Shown here: in pieces, positions 1-6,979 of the stretch
Layout: every line of letters begins with the position of its first letter
Numbering within the stretch: the first letter of the stretch is position 1
From: a virus
Reading direction: 5' to 3' (one strand)
DNA length: 28,080 bases
Virus record (IMG/VR): IMGVR_UViG_3300022752_000305
Span: 1 to 28,080 of that record
Position numbers and translations under genes: made by a program
The notes under the pieces: model-generated
The model's database searches: none
What the model was told of the DNA's origin: nothing
What the model saw: the letters and a program-made list of their open reading frames with translations, nothing else

Positions 1-23
1 ACAAGTACGGAAAGGTATAACCA

Positions 24-2783
24 ATGGCTAATAATACGACTCCATACGGACGCCAGAATGTGCAATGGCCTGACCTTGGCTCATCGCCCGGGGCAACACT
101 TCACGGCCAAGTAACCGCTGGCATCGCGTATCTTTCAAACAACATCACAGCGCGTTGGTCTGGCAGCTTAACGCTTGCCGCTGGTGCAACTGTTCAGATT
201 ACGCACAACTTTGGCGCATCGCTGTCAGCATTAAAAATCTTTGTGGTTGAAAGCGGCGCGGTGTTAACTGAAGCGCTCCAAAATGCTTCATATACATTTA
301 CCGAAATCAGCACATCGGTTGTCCAAGTTCAGAACACTACCGCTGGCTCAAAAACTTTCCAGGTCTATATTTTCCCAAGCAAGTTAAACATTCGCGCGGC
401 TGACCTTGATGCAGCTATTACGATTACAACAACCGGGAACGTTACGGCTGCAAATATTAAAGCGACAACAACTTTAAAAACAGACGACGACAACTTAGAA
501 CTCAATTCCAACGCGGCTGGCACGGGCACTGACTACAAGGCTACAATTACGCGTGGTGGTTCTCAAAGTGCAAATGCGACCATTACTTTGCCGTCTTCAA
601 CGTCCACGCTGGCTACGCTTGCTGGCACTGAAACACTTACAAACAAAACAGTGACCGGAGTTGTGGTTAGTGATTTTGAAGACCTTACTCATGTTTCAAC
701 GCCAGCTAATCCGGCTTCTGGCAAGTTAAGATTTTACGCCAAGGCGGACAATAAACTCTATGTAAAAGACTCAACTGGTACAGAATCCGTTGTCGGTTCT
801 GGTTCTGGCAGCGGCACAAAAAACTATCTTTCACGATATTTTGAAGGCGACAAAGTTGTTGGAACTGTATCAACCGTTGCAGTCGGTGGAGCAATCACGG
901 TTTCCGGCTCGTTCCCTGACGTGACATCAGCTTGGTACGCAAACACAAGTTCAGGTTCCTCTGCGATTGCTGTGAGTACAGATAACACACTGCGCGGAAC
1001 AAAAAACTTTCTCACCGCGATTGCCGATCAAACGACTCCGCTTTCAGGTGACACGTTTATTCAAACGCCAGCTTTTAATATCGACGGCTCAGATCTTGGC
1101 AAGGCTTTAACGCTAGAGTTCGATGTTTCAGGCGTTACAACGGATGGTTACTGGGACGTAGTAGTTGCGCGTTACAATAGTTCTGGAACATTTCAAGAAT
1201 TGATTCCTGTTGCTGGCAACGCGTCTGCATCGACAAGCACACCATCGGCAAAACTTCCAACTGGCGTTGCAAAATTCAGTGGATTTTTTATCACAAGTTC
1301 TACGGCGTCGGACGTTTATACAATTCGGTTTAGAAGGCTTTACAACACTGGCTCTACACAAATCCGCATCGACAGCGTGACAGTTGGCCCTAATATTTCT
1401 TTGCAAGGTGCGATTGTCACGGATTGGATTAGTTACACGCCAACCTACACAGGTTTAGGAAATCCAAATACAACTTTCGCTCAATATCGCCGCGTTGGTA
1501 GCAATCTTGAAATCATGGCGAGAATCACAATCGGTACGCCGACCGCTGTTGAAGCAAAAATCTCTTTACCAACTGGATTAACTACTTCGATTTCAACATC
1601 AACCGCGTTGGTTGGTTATGGCACAAGAAATACAAGTGGCGCGATTGATTATTACATGCTTTGCGGAACATCTGGAGCTGATTATCTGGCAATCGGTAGA
1701 ACGAGCGCCTCGGAAGGTGGATTTAGTAGATTAAACGGAAGCATTGCGTTTTCTGGATCGGAAGATTTTGTTTTTTCTGCATCAATTCCAATCTCCCAGT
1801 GGCAAGCCAACACCACGAGCGCAGCCCGAGCAGTCGAGGAGTATGTTTATAACACATCAACAACGGATGCCGATGACAGCTCAGCGTTTGGATATGGTTC
1901 TTCAGGTGTTGCCGGTGTTATTTCCACAACGGCACTAACCGCTGCTCGCAAAAAACGTGTTCAGTTTCAGACATCAATACAGCCCACTGACATTATTTTT
2001 GTTGAAATATACAATGGCCTTGAATGGGTAAAACTAGAATCTATTCTGAGAAGCACATCTGCTTTTGAAGTTCAACCCCTTGCTTTGCAAAATGCTACCG
2101 CTTACGGGATTGGATTAGTACCTGTTTCTGGCTCAACTACTCAAATAGATGTTTATTTTGGCCAATACGCAGCTCATTCTGGCGCTACCTATGGAGCGGC
2201 AGGGACTGGCTGGAACACCTTAACGTCAGGAATTAAATGGCGCGTCCGAAAAGTATCCGGAGGCGCTGCTATTGGATATCCTGTCAGCGCAAGAAACGTT
2301 GTTGGCGATACGAGCGGAAATGCTGTTCCGGCTGGATATATTGGGGAACTTGTTACAGCAACAAACACTTCTGCGTTCACAACTTCATCGACTAGTTACA
2401 CAAACGTAACTTCAATGTCTTTATCTTTAACTGCCGGAACTTGGTTAATTTTTGCAAGTTCACAAATGGAATTAGGCATGACGGCCACTGGTGCAACCGA
2501 TGAAGGTTACACGACAGCGCGTCTTTACAATTCAACGGCGTCAGCAACGCTTGATGAGCGTAGTCGAATTTGCTACAGATTTTTTGCGTCAAGTACCGAA
2601 AAACCTGCTTCAAACTATGCTGGATTTGTAGATTTGTTTTCAGTTACTAATTTGACAACAACTAGCACCATCGTAATGCAAATTCGATGTGTTCAAGCTG
2701 TTGGAACGCCGACTTTGACCGCTGGTTTAAATGGTGTGGCGAACGGTGGTCAAATTGTAATGCGAGCAATTCGAATTGCTTAA
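24..2783 (+). CDS. Tail fibre / receptor-binding structural protein
   Basis: A 919-residue protein very rich in Ser, Thr, Gly, Ala and Asn, as in beta-structured phage fibres. It likely forms part of the adhesion apparatus. Around residues 205-262 it has a module (ETLTNKT, then FEDLTH, LRFYAK, NKLYVKD) that recurs near the C-terminus of the 25784-27739 protein. A second module around residues 470-595 starts WISYTPTYTG and reads like the exposed beta domain found in many phage tail proteins. The C-terminal 150 residues are again beta-rich (SMSLSLTAGTW). AAAGG lies about 7 bases before the ATG. The end of an upstream gene (last residues KYGKV, stop at 18-20) directly precedes it, which suggests an operon entering from the left. 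The last codon overlaps the stop of a leftward gene. Fibre class is clear from composition and modules; receptor and exact virion position are unknown. Confidence 0.8.
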   Translation: MANNTTPYGRQNVQWPDLGSSPGATLHGQVTAGIAYLSNNITARWSGSLTLAAGATVQITHNFGASLSALKIFVVESGAVLTEALQNASYTFTEISTSVVQVQNTTAGSKTFQVYIFPSKLNIRAADLDAAITITTTGNVTAANIKATTTLKTDDDNLELNSNAAGTGTDYKATITRGGSQSANATITLPSSTSTLATLAGTETLTNKTVTGVVVSDFEDLTHVSTPANPASGKLRFYAKADNKLYVKDSTGTESVVGSGSGSGTKNYLSRYFEGDKVVGTVSTVAVGGAITVSGSFPDVTSAWYANTSSGSSAIAVSTDNTLRGTKNFLTAIADQTTPLSGDTFIQTPAFNIDGSDLGKALTLEFDVSGVTTDGYWDVVVARYNSSGTFQELIPVAGNASASTSTPSAKLPTGVAKFSGFFITSSTASDVYTIRFRRLYNTGSTQIRIDSVTVGPNISLQGAIVTDWISYTPTYTGLGNPNTTFAQYRRVGSNLEIMARITIGTPTAVEAKISLPTGLTTSISTSTALVGYGTRNTSGAIDYYMLCGTSGADYLAIGRTSASEGGFSRLNGSIAFSGSEDFVFSASIPISQWQANTTSAARAVEEYVYNTSTTDADDSSAFGYGSSGVAGVISTTALTAARKKRVQFQTSIQPTDIIFVEIYNGLEWVKLESILRSTSAFEVQPLALQNATAYGIGLVPVSGSTTQIDVYFGQYAAHSGATYGAAGTGWNTLTSGIKWRVRKVSGGAAIGYPVSARNVVGDTSGNAVPAGYIGELVTATNTSAFTTSSTSYTNVTSMSLSLTAGTWLIFASSQMELGMTATGATDEGYTTARLYNSTASATLDERSRICYRFFASSTEKPASNYAGFVDLFSVTNLTTTSTIVMQIRCVQAVGTPTLTAGLNGVANGGQIVMRAIRIA

Positions 2784-3055
2784 ATTATCTCACCTGCTTC
2801 GATGTCGTCACTTCCAACTACTTCGACAAACACTCTAAGGTTGTTGGTTGGAAGATGATTTCTGAAACAATAGTAGGCGAGCATTTGTCCAAACCTGAAT
2901 CCACGGTGCGAATGAGACCGTAGGTCGAAGTCATGATGCAAATCCCAAGCTTTGACACCGCGCCGAAAACCGTGAGCAAAACTTTTTGCCCATTTGTGTT
3001 TGGCAAATTCCATGGTGACGTTGATTTTTCCAGCCGTACACACAACTTGAAACAT
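2780..3055 (-). CDS. Hypothetical 91-residue protein, convergent with the fibre gene
   Basis: I do not recognise this protein. It is basic in the first half (KHKWAKSFAHGFRRGVKAW), His- and Phe-rich in the middle and acidic at the end (VEVVGSDDIEAGEII). Its stop shares the palindrome TTAA with the stop of the rightward fibre gene, the same arrangement as at 3902-3905. It fills a gap that would otherwise be about 350 bases. The Shine-Dalgarno is weak (only A-rich sequence before ATG 3055); the Met at codon 15 is another possible start. A real gene is favoured by the gap-filling position and sensible composition, but no family supports it. Confidence 0.45.
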   Translation of the reverse strand: MFQVVCTAGKINVTMEFAKHKWAKSFAHGFRRGVKAWDLHHDFDLRSHSHRGFRFGQMLAYYCFRNHLPTNNLRVFVEVVGSDDIEAGEII

Positions 3056-3113
3056 GCTTTTATTTTGGTCTATTTAAAATCAAACGCAATCTGGTAGACT
3101 AAATTTTGACAAG

Positions 3114-3144
3114 TGAGCGAAGCAAACTAGCGTGGCGGGAAGTC
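3114..3144 (+). promoter_or_regulatory. Leader element resembling the capsid-gene leader
   Basis: TGAGC, AAACTAG, GCGG and AAGTC occur in this order just before the lysis genes and again at 23019-23044 before the major capsid gene. A TAGACTAA sequence at 3096-3103, also found at 12955-12962, could be a -10 region, but no good -35 is visible. It may be a phage-specific late promoter or leader; this is inference. Confidence 0.25.
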
Positions 3145-3146
3145 GT

Positions 3147-3383
3147 ATGAATAACTGGTCAGACTGGGTTCTGAAAGGACTTCTCGTTGGCATTGCAGGA
3201 TTTGCCGTGAGTTATTTAAAAGATATCGGCATGGAGACTGCTACTTTGTCGCGTCAATTTGTTGAATTAAAATATGAGATAAAGCGCCTTGCGGAAAATC
3301 AACTTGAGTTGAACAATAATCTGACGAGAAAAATCGAAAGTTTGGAAAACCGTGTTGAAAAACTCGAAAGGAATAGAAAATGA
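3147..3383 (+). CDS. Small membrane protein with coiled coil (lysis region)
   Basis: A 78-residue protein with one N-terminal transmembrane helix (about residues 8-24, LKGLLVGIAGFAVSYL) followed by a charged heptad-like segment (residues 38-75, ending ESLENRVEKLERNRK) that should form a coiled coil. This layout suits a membrane-anchored accessory protein of a phage lysis cassette, of the kind seen in XhlA-like or spanin-like proteins, but I cannot assign a family. I chose ATG 3147 over an in-frame GTG at 3132 because GGCGGGAAG lies just before it. It overlaps the next gene by 4 bases, so translation is probably coupled. Confidence 0.65.
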   Translation: MNNWSDWVLKGLLVGIAGFAVSYLKDIGMETATLSRQFVELKYEIKRLAENQLELNNNLTRKIESLENRVEKLERNRK

Positions 3384-3643
3384 CGGACGTTTTGGAAACC
3401 AAACAATTGTTAGTTGCGCTTGTTAGACTTGGAAAACTTGCCGCTAAGCAGTTAGGCGATGGCGTTGATTTGCAAGATGGCGTTGCGCTCATTAAAGCAC
3501 TTTCTGACAACGAATTTCGCAAGTGTTTGTCAGACGGTTTCAGCGGTCTTCAATCTGTTCCAGAAGAATTGAAAGACATTGACGCAGCGGAAGCAGTTGC
3601 ACTCATTGGTTTGTTGTATGCCGAACTCACAAAAGCAGAATGA
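3380..3643 (+). CDS. Hypothetical alpha-helical protein (lysis region)
   Basis: An 87-residue soluble, mostly helical protein (VALVRLGKLAAKQLGDG, LKDIDAAEAVALIGLL) without Cys clusters or membrane segment. Start overlaps the stop of the upstream membrane protein (ATGA), with GAAAGG before it. Position between two predicted membrane proteins and before the amidase suggests a lysis-related or regulatory partner, but I do not recognise the family. Confidence 0.65.
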   Translation: MTDVLETKQLLVALVRLGKLAAKQLGDGVDLQDGVALIKALSDNEFRKCLSDGFSGLQSVPEELKDIDAAEAVALIGLLYAELTKAE

Positions 3644-3905
3644 GGGTTTAAAAAATACTTTCAAAAGTTTAGCGTGGTGGCTTGGCTTCGCTGCGAAATT
3701 CATGCCATCGCCGCTCAAAGTATGGGCGTTGCTCGCTAGCACGCTCCTCGGGGGAGTTGTCGCGATTATGAATGATTGCGACGTTAAGCAAAACAAAAAA
3801 GATACTCCCTCGACCAATACGACACAAAGCCCAACTCCAAAAACAAAAAAGACGGAAGCGCCTTTTGAGACGCCAACGCCGTGTAAAGACGCTTGGTGTT
3901 TTTAA
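3618..3905 (+). CDS. Membrane protein with Thr/Pro-rich tail, candidate holin or spanin-like protein
   Basis: A 95-residue reading from ATG 3618 has a hydrophobic stretch at residues 15-29 (FKSLAWWLGFAAKFM), a clear transmembrane helix at about 33-51 (KVWALLASTLLGGVVAIM), then a hydrophilic tail rich in Thr, Pro and Lys, ending CKDAWCF. There is no lipobox, so it is not an obvious Rz1-type lipoprotein. The start lies inside the preceding gene and lacks a Shine-Dalgarno, so it may be translated by coupling; an upstream TTG at 3579 is possible. Order and topology suggest a holin or spanin-like role before the amidase. Stop overlaps that of the convergent rusA in TTAA. Confidence 0.6.
   Translation: MPNSQKQNEGLKNTFKSLAWWLGFAAKFMPSPLKVWALLASTLLGGVVAIMNDCDVKQNKKDTPSTNTTQSPTPKTKKTEAPFETPTPCKDAWCF
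3873..3903 (+). terminator. Possible rho-independent terminator
   Basis: CCAA-c-GC pairs with GC-TTGG (3873-3879 with 3891-3896), followed by TGTTTTT. It lies inside the end of the small membrane protein gene, just before the convergent resolvase gene. The stem is short and has a bulge, so confidence is low. Confidence 0.35.
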
Positions 3906-4276
3906 TCTACGAATTCTCTGACAATAATTTTAAAACCATCTTCATCTGCCCATGTTTTTGAGCAGGTGATTTTTACTATCTGCGAGTCGTCGTGCCAAAG
4001 TGCATCGTTGCCAGCATCGGATACACTTTTGAACATGTTGTCGCAGTCGCCTTTGGGCGGATAACTGAATTCAGTTTTTTTAGGTCTTTTGAAATAGCAT
4101 TCAAGCCTAACCTCAAGCGGGCCGCTAAATAGTTCTGGACACATTTTTCGAAACATTTTTTTGACCGCTGATTCAAACTCCCGAGTTGCTGGATCAGTGA
4201 TGGCAATGCCACGATAGAATCTGGGACGAGCTTTTGGCTTCACTCGGATGTCTGCTTGCATTTCAAAGGTGCGCAA
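3902..4276 (-). CDS. rusA: RusA-type Holliday junction resolvase
   Basis: A 124-residue protein matching RusA in length and motifs. The N-terminal beta strand has KPKARPRF (residues 13-20). The catalytic block is GDCDNMFKSVSDAGNDALWHDDSQ (residues 76-99): D77, D79, K83 and D96/D97 correspond to the family's metal-binding aspartates and lysine, followed by the conserved K-T-C-S-K strand. RusA dimers cut four-way junctions, resolving recombination or replication intermediates before packaging. The start is TTG 4276 with AGGA 9 bases upstream; ATG 4261 (residue 6) is an alternative. It runs against its neighbours, and its 5' end abuts the divergent gene at 4276. It fits functionally with ERF, SSB and the exonuclease at 9128-11181. 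Confidence 0.9.
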   Translation of the reverse strand: MRTFEMQADIRVKPKARPRFYRGIAITDPATREFESAVKKMFRKMCPELFSGPLEVRLECYFKRPKKTEFSYPPKGDCDNMFKSVSDAGNDALWHDDSQIVKITCSKTWADEDGFKIIVREFVD

Positions 4277-4479
4277 TGTCGTTTGTCCTATTGCCGATAG
4301 AATGGATGGAACTTTTAAATGAATGCGTGGCGATAGCTTATCAACAAACGGAAGACGAGCAAGTAGCCGAACTAATCAAAGAGCTGATGATAGAACTTGA
4401 GGAAGCAGAATTCTCGCAAGAAAACGATGGCGCGGCTCAGGTAGTGCTTGGCTTAAAAGGCAGATGGCGACTGCAATAG
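4276..4479 (+). CDS. Hypothetical acidic helical protein
   Basis: A 67-residue protein starting at ATG 4276 with AAAGGTG five bases upstream. It is helical and strongly acidic in the middle (QQTEDEQVAELIKELMIELEEAEF), ending in a basic tail (LKGRWRLQ). No family recognised. Its start codon lies exactly at the first base of the divergent rusA if that gene uses its TTG start, so the two genes would share 5' sequence. A terminator stem includes its stop codon. Confidence 0.6.
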   Translation: MSFVLLPIEWMELLNECVAIAYQQTEDEQVAELIKELMIELEEAEFSQENDGAAQVVLGLKGRWRLQ

Positions 4480-4491
4480 TCGCTATTTTTT
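4467..4491 (+). terminator. Rho-independent terminator
   Basis: Six-bp stem GCGACT/AGTCGC (4467-4472 with 4478-4483), five-base loop, then TATTTTTT. The stop codon of the upstream 67-residue gene lies in the stem. Confidence 0.75.
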
Positions 4492-4578
4492 GCGTTCAAA
4501 AAGAAAATACTCTAAAAATATAGCCAAGAAAAAAAGACAAAAAGAAACAATAGCAAGTTTCACCAATACTAAAGCCAT
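4483..4578 (-). CDS. Possible 31-residue single-pass membrane peptide
   Basis: A short leftward reading frame codes for a 31-residue peptide that is nearly all hydrophobic (ALVLVKLAIVSFCLFFLAIF, then LEYFLFERKK). This is a textbook small transmembrane protein with positive residues at its C-terminus. It lies in a 120-base gap before the amidase gene, and another small membrane protein lies leftward just after the amidase. The ribosome binding site is weak (GGAT 7 bases before ATG), and the T-rich DNA could give such a peptide by chance. Confidence 0.3.
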   Translation of the reverse strand: MALVLVKLAIVSFCLFFLAIFLEYFLFERKK

Positions 4579-4602
4579 GTTTTTTCATCCACGAGGTTCA
4601 AA

Positions 4603-5235
4603 ATGCAATGTGCAATGTGCGGTCAAGAAGTTAAGGATACGTCAACGCTAACCAAACTCAAGGGATTGCACGTTGCTTTGGACGTAGGTCACGGATGGGG
4701 AAGTTTTGGCGAGTTTGACGTCGGTGCGATTGGCAATGGCGCGACCGAGTATGAATTAAATTATCTAACAGCAACAATTTGCAGCTACTTGCTTACCAGC
4801 AAAGGCGCAAAAGTTTCGATTTTCAATTACCCGAAAGCCGACAAAATGCGATTGACCTTAGTTGAAAAAGGCAGACGCGCTGGAATTGTTGGAGCCAATT
4901 TGTTTGTGTCCATCCATCACAATGCGTTTAACGGCGCAGCACAGGGCACGGAAACGCTGGTGCATAAGTCAGCCACCGCCTCTGATTTAAAGTTCGCTGA
5001 GTGTGTTCAAAACGCTTTGGTGAAGGAACTGCTCATGACTGACCGCGGCGTGAAAAAACAATCTCTTGGCGTGTTGGCCGGTGTTCCAGAACACATTCCA
5101 GCAATTCTCACCGAAGGATTTTTTATCGACTCGAAAGATTTCCACGGCAAAATCCCAAATGAACTTTCAGAGCGATACGCACGAGGCGTTGCGGCTGGCA
5201 TTGAGCAAATGTGGGAAGTTTTGAAAGGCGGATAA
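4603..5235 (+). CDS. N-acetylmuramoyl-L-alanine amidase (Amidase_3) endolysin
   Basis: A 210-residue zinc amidase that cuts the bond between N-acetylmuramic acid and L-alanine in peptidoglycan for host lysis. Motifs in order: ALDVGHG (zinc ligand H30), a TEYELN segment with ligand E49, FVSIHHNAF (H105/H106) and ILTEGFFIDS with the catalytic E171. There is no signal peptide, so release would need a holin; small membrane proteins encoded on both sides are candidates. The N-terminus carries a CxxC pair (CAMC, residues 3-6), unusual in front of this domain and possibly a partial zinc knuckle. ATG 4603 is supported by GAGG six bases upstream. Convergent with the next gene. Confidence 0.93.
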   Translation: MQCAMCGQEVKDTSTLTKLKGLHVALDVGHGWGSFGEFDVGAIGNGATEYELNYLTATICSYLLTSKGAKVSIFNYPKADKMRLTLVEKGRRAGIVGANLFVSIHHNAFNGAAQGTETLVHKSATASDLKFAECVQNALVKELLMTDRGVKKQSLGVLAGVPEHIPAILTEGFFIDSKDFHGKIPNELSERYARGVAAGIEQMWEVLKGG

Positions 5236-5424
5236 CTAGTCGCGGCTCTTTTTAAACAAAAAATAAACGGTACCGATTATCAATAGCGGCCACGCGCCGA
5301 TACATACAAACAGCAAGAAAAACACGCCGCCCTCGTCGAGTTCTCGCCACAGCGTTTTAGACGCCGCCAAAAACAGCAAAAGACCAACGATTACATACGT
5401 TTGCATAAATATTTCGGTGTTCAT
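5236..5424 (-). CDS. Small two-helix membrane protein, holin candidate
   Basis: A 62-residue protein with two predicted transmembrane helices (about residues 8-22 and 33-57) joined by an acidic loop (LWRELDEGG) and ending in a basic tail (FKKSRD). Size and topology match class II-type holins, and it directly abuts the amidase gene, but it is encoded on the opposite strand, which is unusual for a holin. A good sigma70-like promoter at 5433-5461 points at it. Its -10 box ends only 8 bases before ATG 5424, so the mRNA would be nearly leaderless; Met7 is an alternative start. Function as holin or antiholin is inferred from topology and position. Confidence 0.6.
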   Translation of the reverse strand: MNTEIFMQTYVIVGLLLFLAASKTLWRELDEGGVFFLLFVCIGAWPLLIIGTVYFLFKKSRD

Positions 5425-5432
5425 AACTAATT

Positions 5433-5461
5433 ATTTTAATTGACATTTTTACCAATGACAA
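5433..5461 (-). promoter_or_regulatory. Leftward sigma70-like promoter
   Basis: On the minus strand TTGTCA (-35) and TAAAAT (-10) are separated by 17 bp; each matches consensus at 5 of 6 positions. The predicted start of transcription falls at or next to ATG 5424 of the small membrane protein. Confidence 0.6.
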
Positions 5462-5486
5462 TGACCCCCCTAAAAATATCTTTATG

Positions 5487-5515
5487 TCGACCTATTTTCA
5501 ATGATTTTCGATACT
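5487..5515 (+). promoter_or_regulatory. Possible rightward promoter of the accessory gene cluster
   Basis: TCGACC and GATACT, 17 bp apart, each match the sigma70 consensus at 4 of 6 positions. It is the best rightward candidate in the 191-base gap before the accessory genes at 5616-7678, but a weak one. Confidence 0.25.
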
Positions 5516-5584
5516 TACGACTTCAAAAAGTTCTTTCTTTTGTAAATTAAATAACGTAAACGGTCGAAGTGTAAATAGAGGGAG

Positions 5585-5612
5585 ACAAGGTGTCGCCCTT
5601 GTAAAAGGAGGA
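5585..5612 (+). promoter_or_regulatory. Leader hairpin and strong ribosome binding site
   Basis: ACAAGG pairs with CCTTGT (5585-5590 with 5597-5602) just before an optimal AAGGAGGA ribosome binding site and ATG 5616. The ACAAGG-TGT sequence resembles the core of CsrA-binding sites (ACARGGAUGU) but lacks the A. The hairpin may stabilise the mRNA or control translation. Confidence 0.4.
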
Positions 5613-5615
5613 TTT

Positions 5616-5846
5616 ATGAAATTGAAATTTGTTCACAATGCTAAAAATCCGGAAGCGCCTTCAAAAATTTATATTTTGACGCGCGACGATTTTGATGACG
5701 ATTTTGTTCGAGAAGTTATTCGCAAAGCGGGATTTCCAAAAGACACTAAATTCACTTACAGCCGCACATGCGGCTGCGATTGCGGATGCAGTCCTGGTTT
5801 CCGAACCGATTATTGCGTTGGTCTTGAAGTTTTAGTCACAGATTAA
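5616..5846 (+). CDS. Small Cys-cluster protein of unknown function
   Basis: A 76-residue protein with a striking cluster TCGCDCGCSPGF (Cys 52, 54, 56 and 58) plus Cys 67, likely a metal-binding site. The N-terminal half is basic then acidic (RDDFDDDFVREVIRKAGF). I do not recognise a named family. It has one of the best ribosome binding sites in the window, preceded by a leader hairpin, which implies strong translation. It is first in a run of small genes (5616-7678) that look like host-interaction or takeover genes. Confidence 0.75.
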   Translation: MKLKFVHNAKNPEAPSKIYILTRDDFDDDFVREVIRKAGFPKDTKFTYSRTCGCDCGCSPGFRTDYCVGLEVLVTD

Positions 5847-5863
5847 AAAAAAAGGAGGACGTT

Positions 5864-6256
5864 ATGGATACGATAATTTTTAGCGGCGATGAAGAATTTA
5901 ATATTAATTGCACGGGAGATGCTTGTGTTGGAGACGAAGTTAGATTTTCTCGCGCAGTTTTTTCAGGCTCTTTTCGAAAACCAAAATTCTGTGGTTATGA
6001 AATTGTGACGGGCAAAATCATAGCTGACAGTTACGGCGCGGCCAAACAGCAACACACATTTACAATCGCGCTCGAGTGTGGACAAAAAACTTTAATTAAA
6101 GGGCGCAATCTTTATAAAAATGGCGTGTTTCGCAGGGCGTGGGCGGATGAGCGCGCGCGCGATGCTGTTTTGGATGAAAAACACTCTCGAGGCGAGATTG
6201 CGAGAAAGATATCGACTGCGAGAAAACAAAGATTCTTTTTTCAAAATGAGGTGTGA
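5864..6256 (+). CDS. Hypothetical accessory protein with basic C-terminus
   Basis: A 130-residue protein: N-terminal beta-rich part (residues 1-85, GDEVRFSRAVFSGSF, HTFTIALECGQKTLIKGRNLYKNG) and a basic helical tail (DEKHSRGEIARKISTARKQRFF). The order of a beta domain, an R-x-LY-x-NG motif and a charged tail resembles unnamed phage early proteins I have seen, but I cannot name it. AAAAGGAGG lies five bases before ATG, so strong translation is expected. It follows the Cys-cluster gene by 17 bases and precedes the next gene by one base. Confidence 0.75.
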   Translation: MDTIIFSGDEEFNINCTGDACVGDEVRFSRAVFSGSFRKPKFCGYEIVTGKIIADSYGAAKQQHTFTIALECGQKTLIKGRNLYKNGVFRRAWADERARDAVLDEKHSRGEIARKISTARKQRFFFQNEV

Positions 6257-6257
6257 C

Positions 6258-6569
6258 ATGAAACAAATCAAAAGCAAAAACGCCGCATATATCTACCGCG
6301 CCGCTAAGGCGTACGCAACAAACAAATATCGCGTCGCGAAGTTTGTTACTCTGTGTTTTTGGGATGGCAAAATAATGTTTAACGACCCGGGAGAATTCGC
6401 AATCCCAAGCAGAACAAAACTGTCTGTTCAAATCCAATTTCGAAAAAATAAAAAATGGAATTTAAAAACAATTGAACGTTTTTTAATGGCTGTTAATTTA
6501 AGCGCGCAGAACCTTCATATCGCACAAATGATTTTAAGCGGTGAAGCATTAGATTGTAGATTCAGCTAA
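6258..6569 (+). CDS. Hypothetical basic accessory protein
   Basis: A 103-residue, Lys/Arg-rich protein (IYRAAKAYATNKYRVAKFV near the start, FRKNKKWNLKTIERFLMAVNL near the end). No domain recognised; its charge would allow nucleic-acid binding. I chose ATG 6258, which has GAGGTG four bases upstream, although the frame is open back to 6120 inside the preceding gene. It starts one base after the upstream stop and is followed by a terminator. Confidence 0.7.
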   Translation: MKQIKSKNAAYIYRAAKAYATNKYRVAKFVTLCFWDGKIMFNDPGEFAIPSRTKLSVQIQFRKNKKWNLKTIERFLMAVNLSAQNLHIAQMILSGEALDCRFS

Positions 6570-6592
6570 TAATTAAAACAATAAAATAAGAG

Positions 6593-6620
6593 CCGCTCAT
6601 CTGGAGCGGTTTTTTATTTT
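6593..6620 (+). terminator. Rho-independent terminator
   Basis: Six-bp stem CCGCTC/GAGCGG (6593-6598 with 6604-6609), five-base loop, then TTTTTTATTTT. It splits the accessory gene run in two, yet I see no promoter in the 20 bases between it and the next gene, so some read-through is likely. Confidence 0.8.
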
Positions 6621-6639
6621 TAATAAGAAAGAAAATGTT

Positions 6640-6978
6640 ATGAAAGAGTGCGACAGCATAATTAAATCGATCGAAATTGGAAATATTACTCACTTGCAGG
6701 AATTAGATTATTTCAAGATTGCTGCTTACATTTATAAATGTGTTGGCGTTACAAGCGCGATTGAGCATCCGTTTGGAGACAAAGTGGCAATATGGGACAG
6801 GCAAGATTTCGAAATGCCGGTTGAATATTTTATTGGCAGCAAGTTTACCGATGGCATGAACGCTGAACAAAAAGACGCGTTTTATTTTTCTGACGAATGG
6901 CAAAGATTTTCGAAAAGCGTTGCGCTTCATCTTGAGTTAATTATCGGCGATTTCATCAACAAATGCTCGGAGGAATAA
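6640..6978 (+). CDS. Hypothetical accessory protein
   Basis: A 112-residue, slightly acidic protein with mixed helices (ELDYFKIAAYIYKCVGV; RFSKSVALHLELIIGDFINK). No motif recognised. Its ribosome binding site is poor (AAGAAAG), unlike its neighbours. It begins 20 bases after a terminator and ends one base before the next start. Confidence 0.7.
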   Translation: MKECDSIIKSIEIGNITHLQELDYFKIAAYIYKCVGVTSAIEHPFGDKVAIWDRQDFEMPVEYFIGSKFTDGMNAEQKDAFYFSDEWQRFSKSVALHLELIIGDFINKCSEE

Positions 6979-6979
6979 T

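Noticed and set aside
6096-6437. Leftward 113-codon frame across two accessory genes
   Set aside because: No ribosome binding site; the rightward genes have strong ones and fit the operon.
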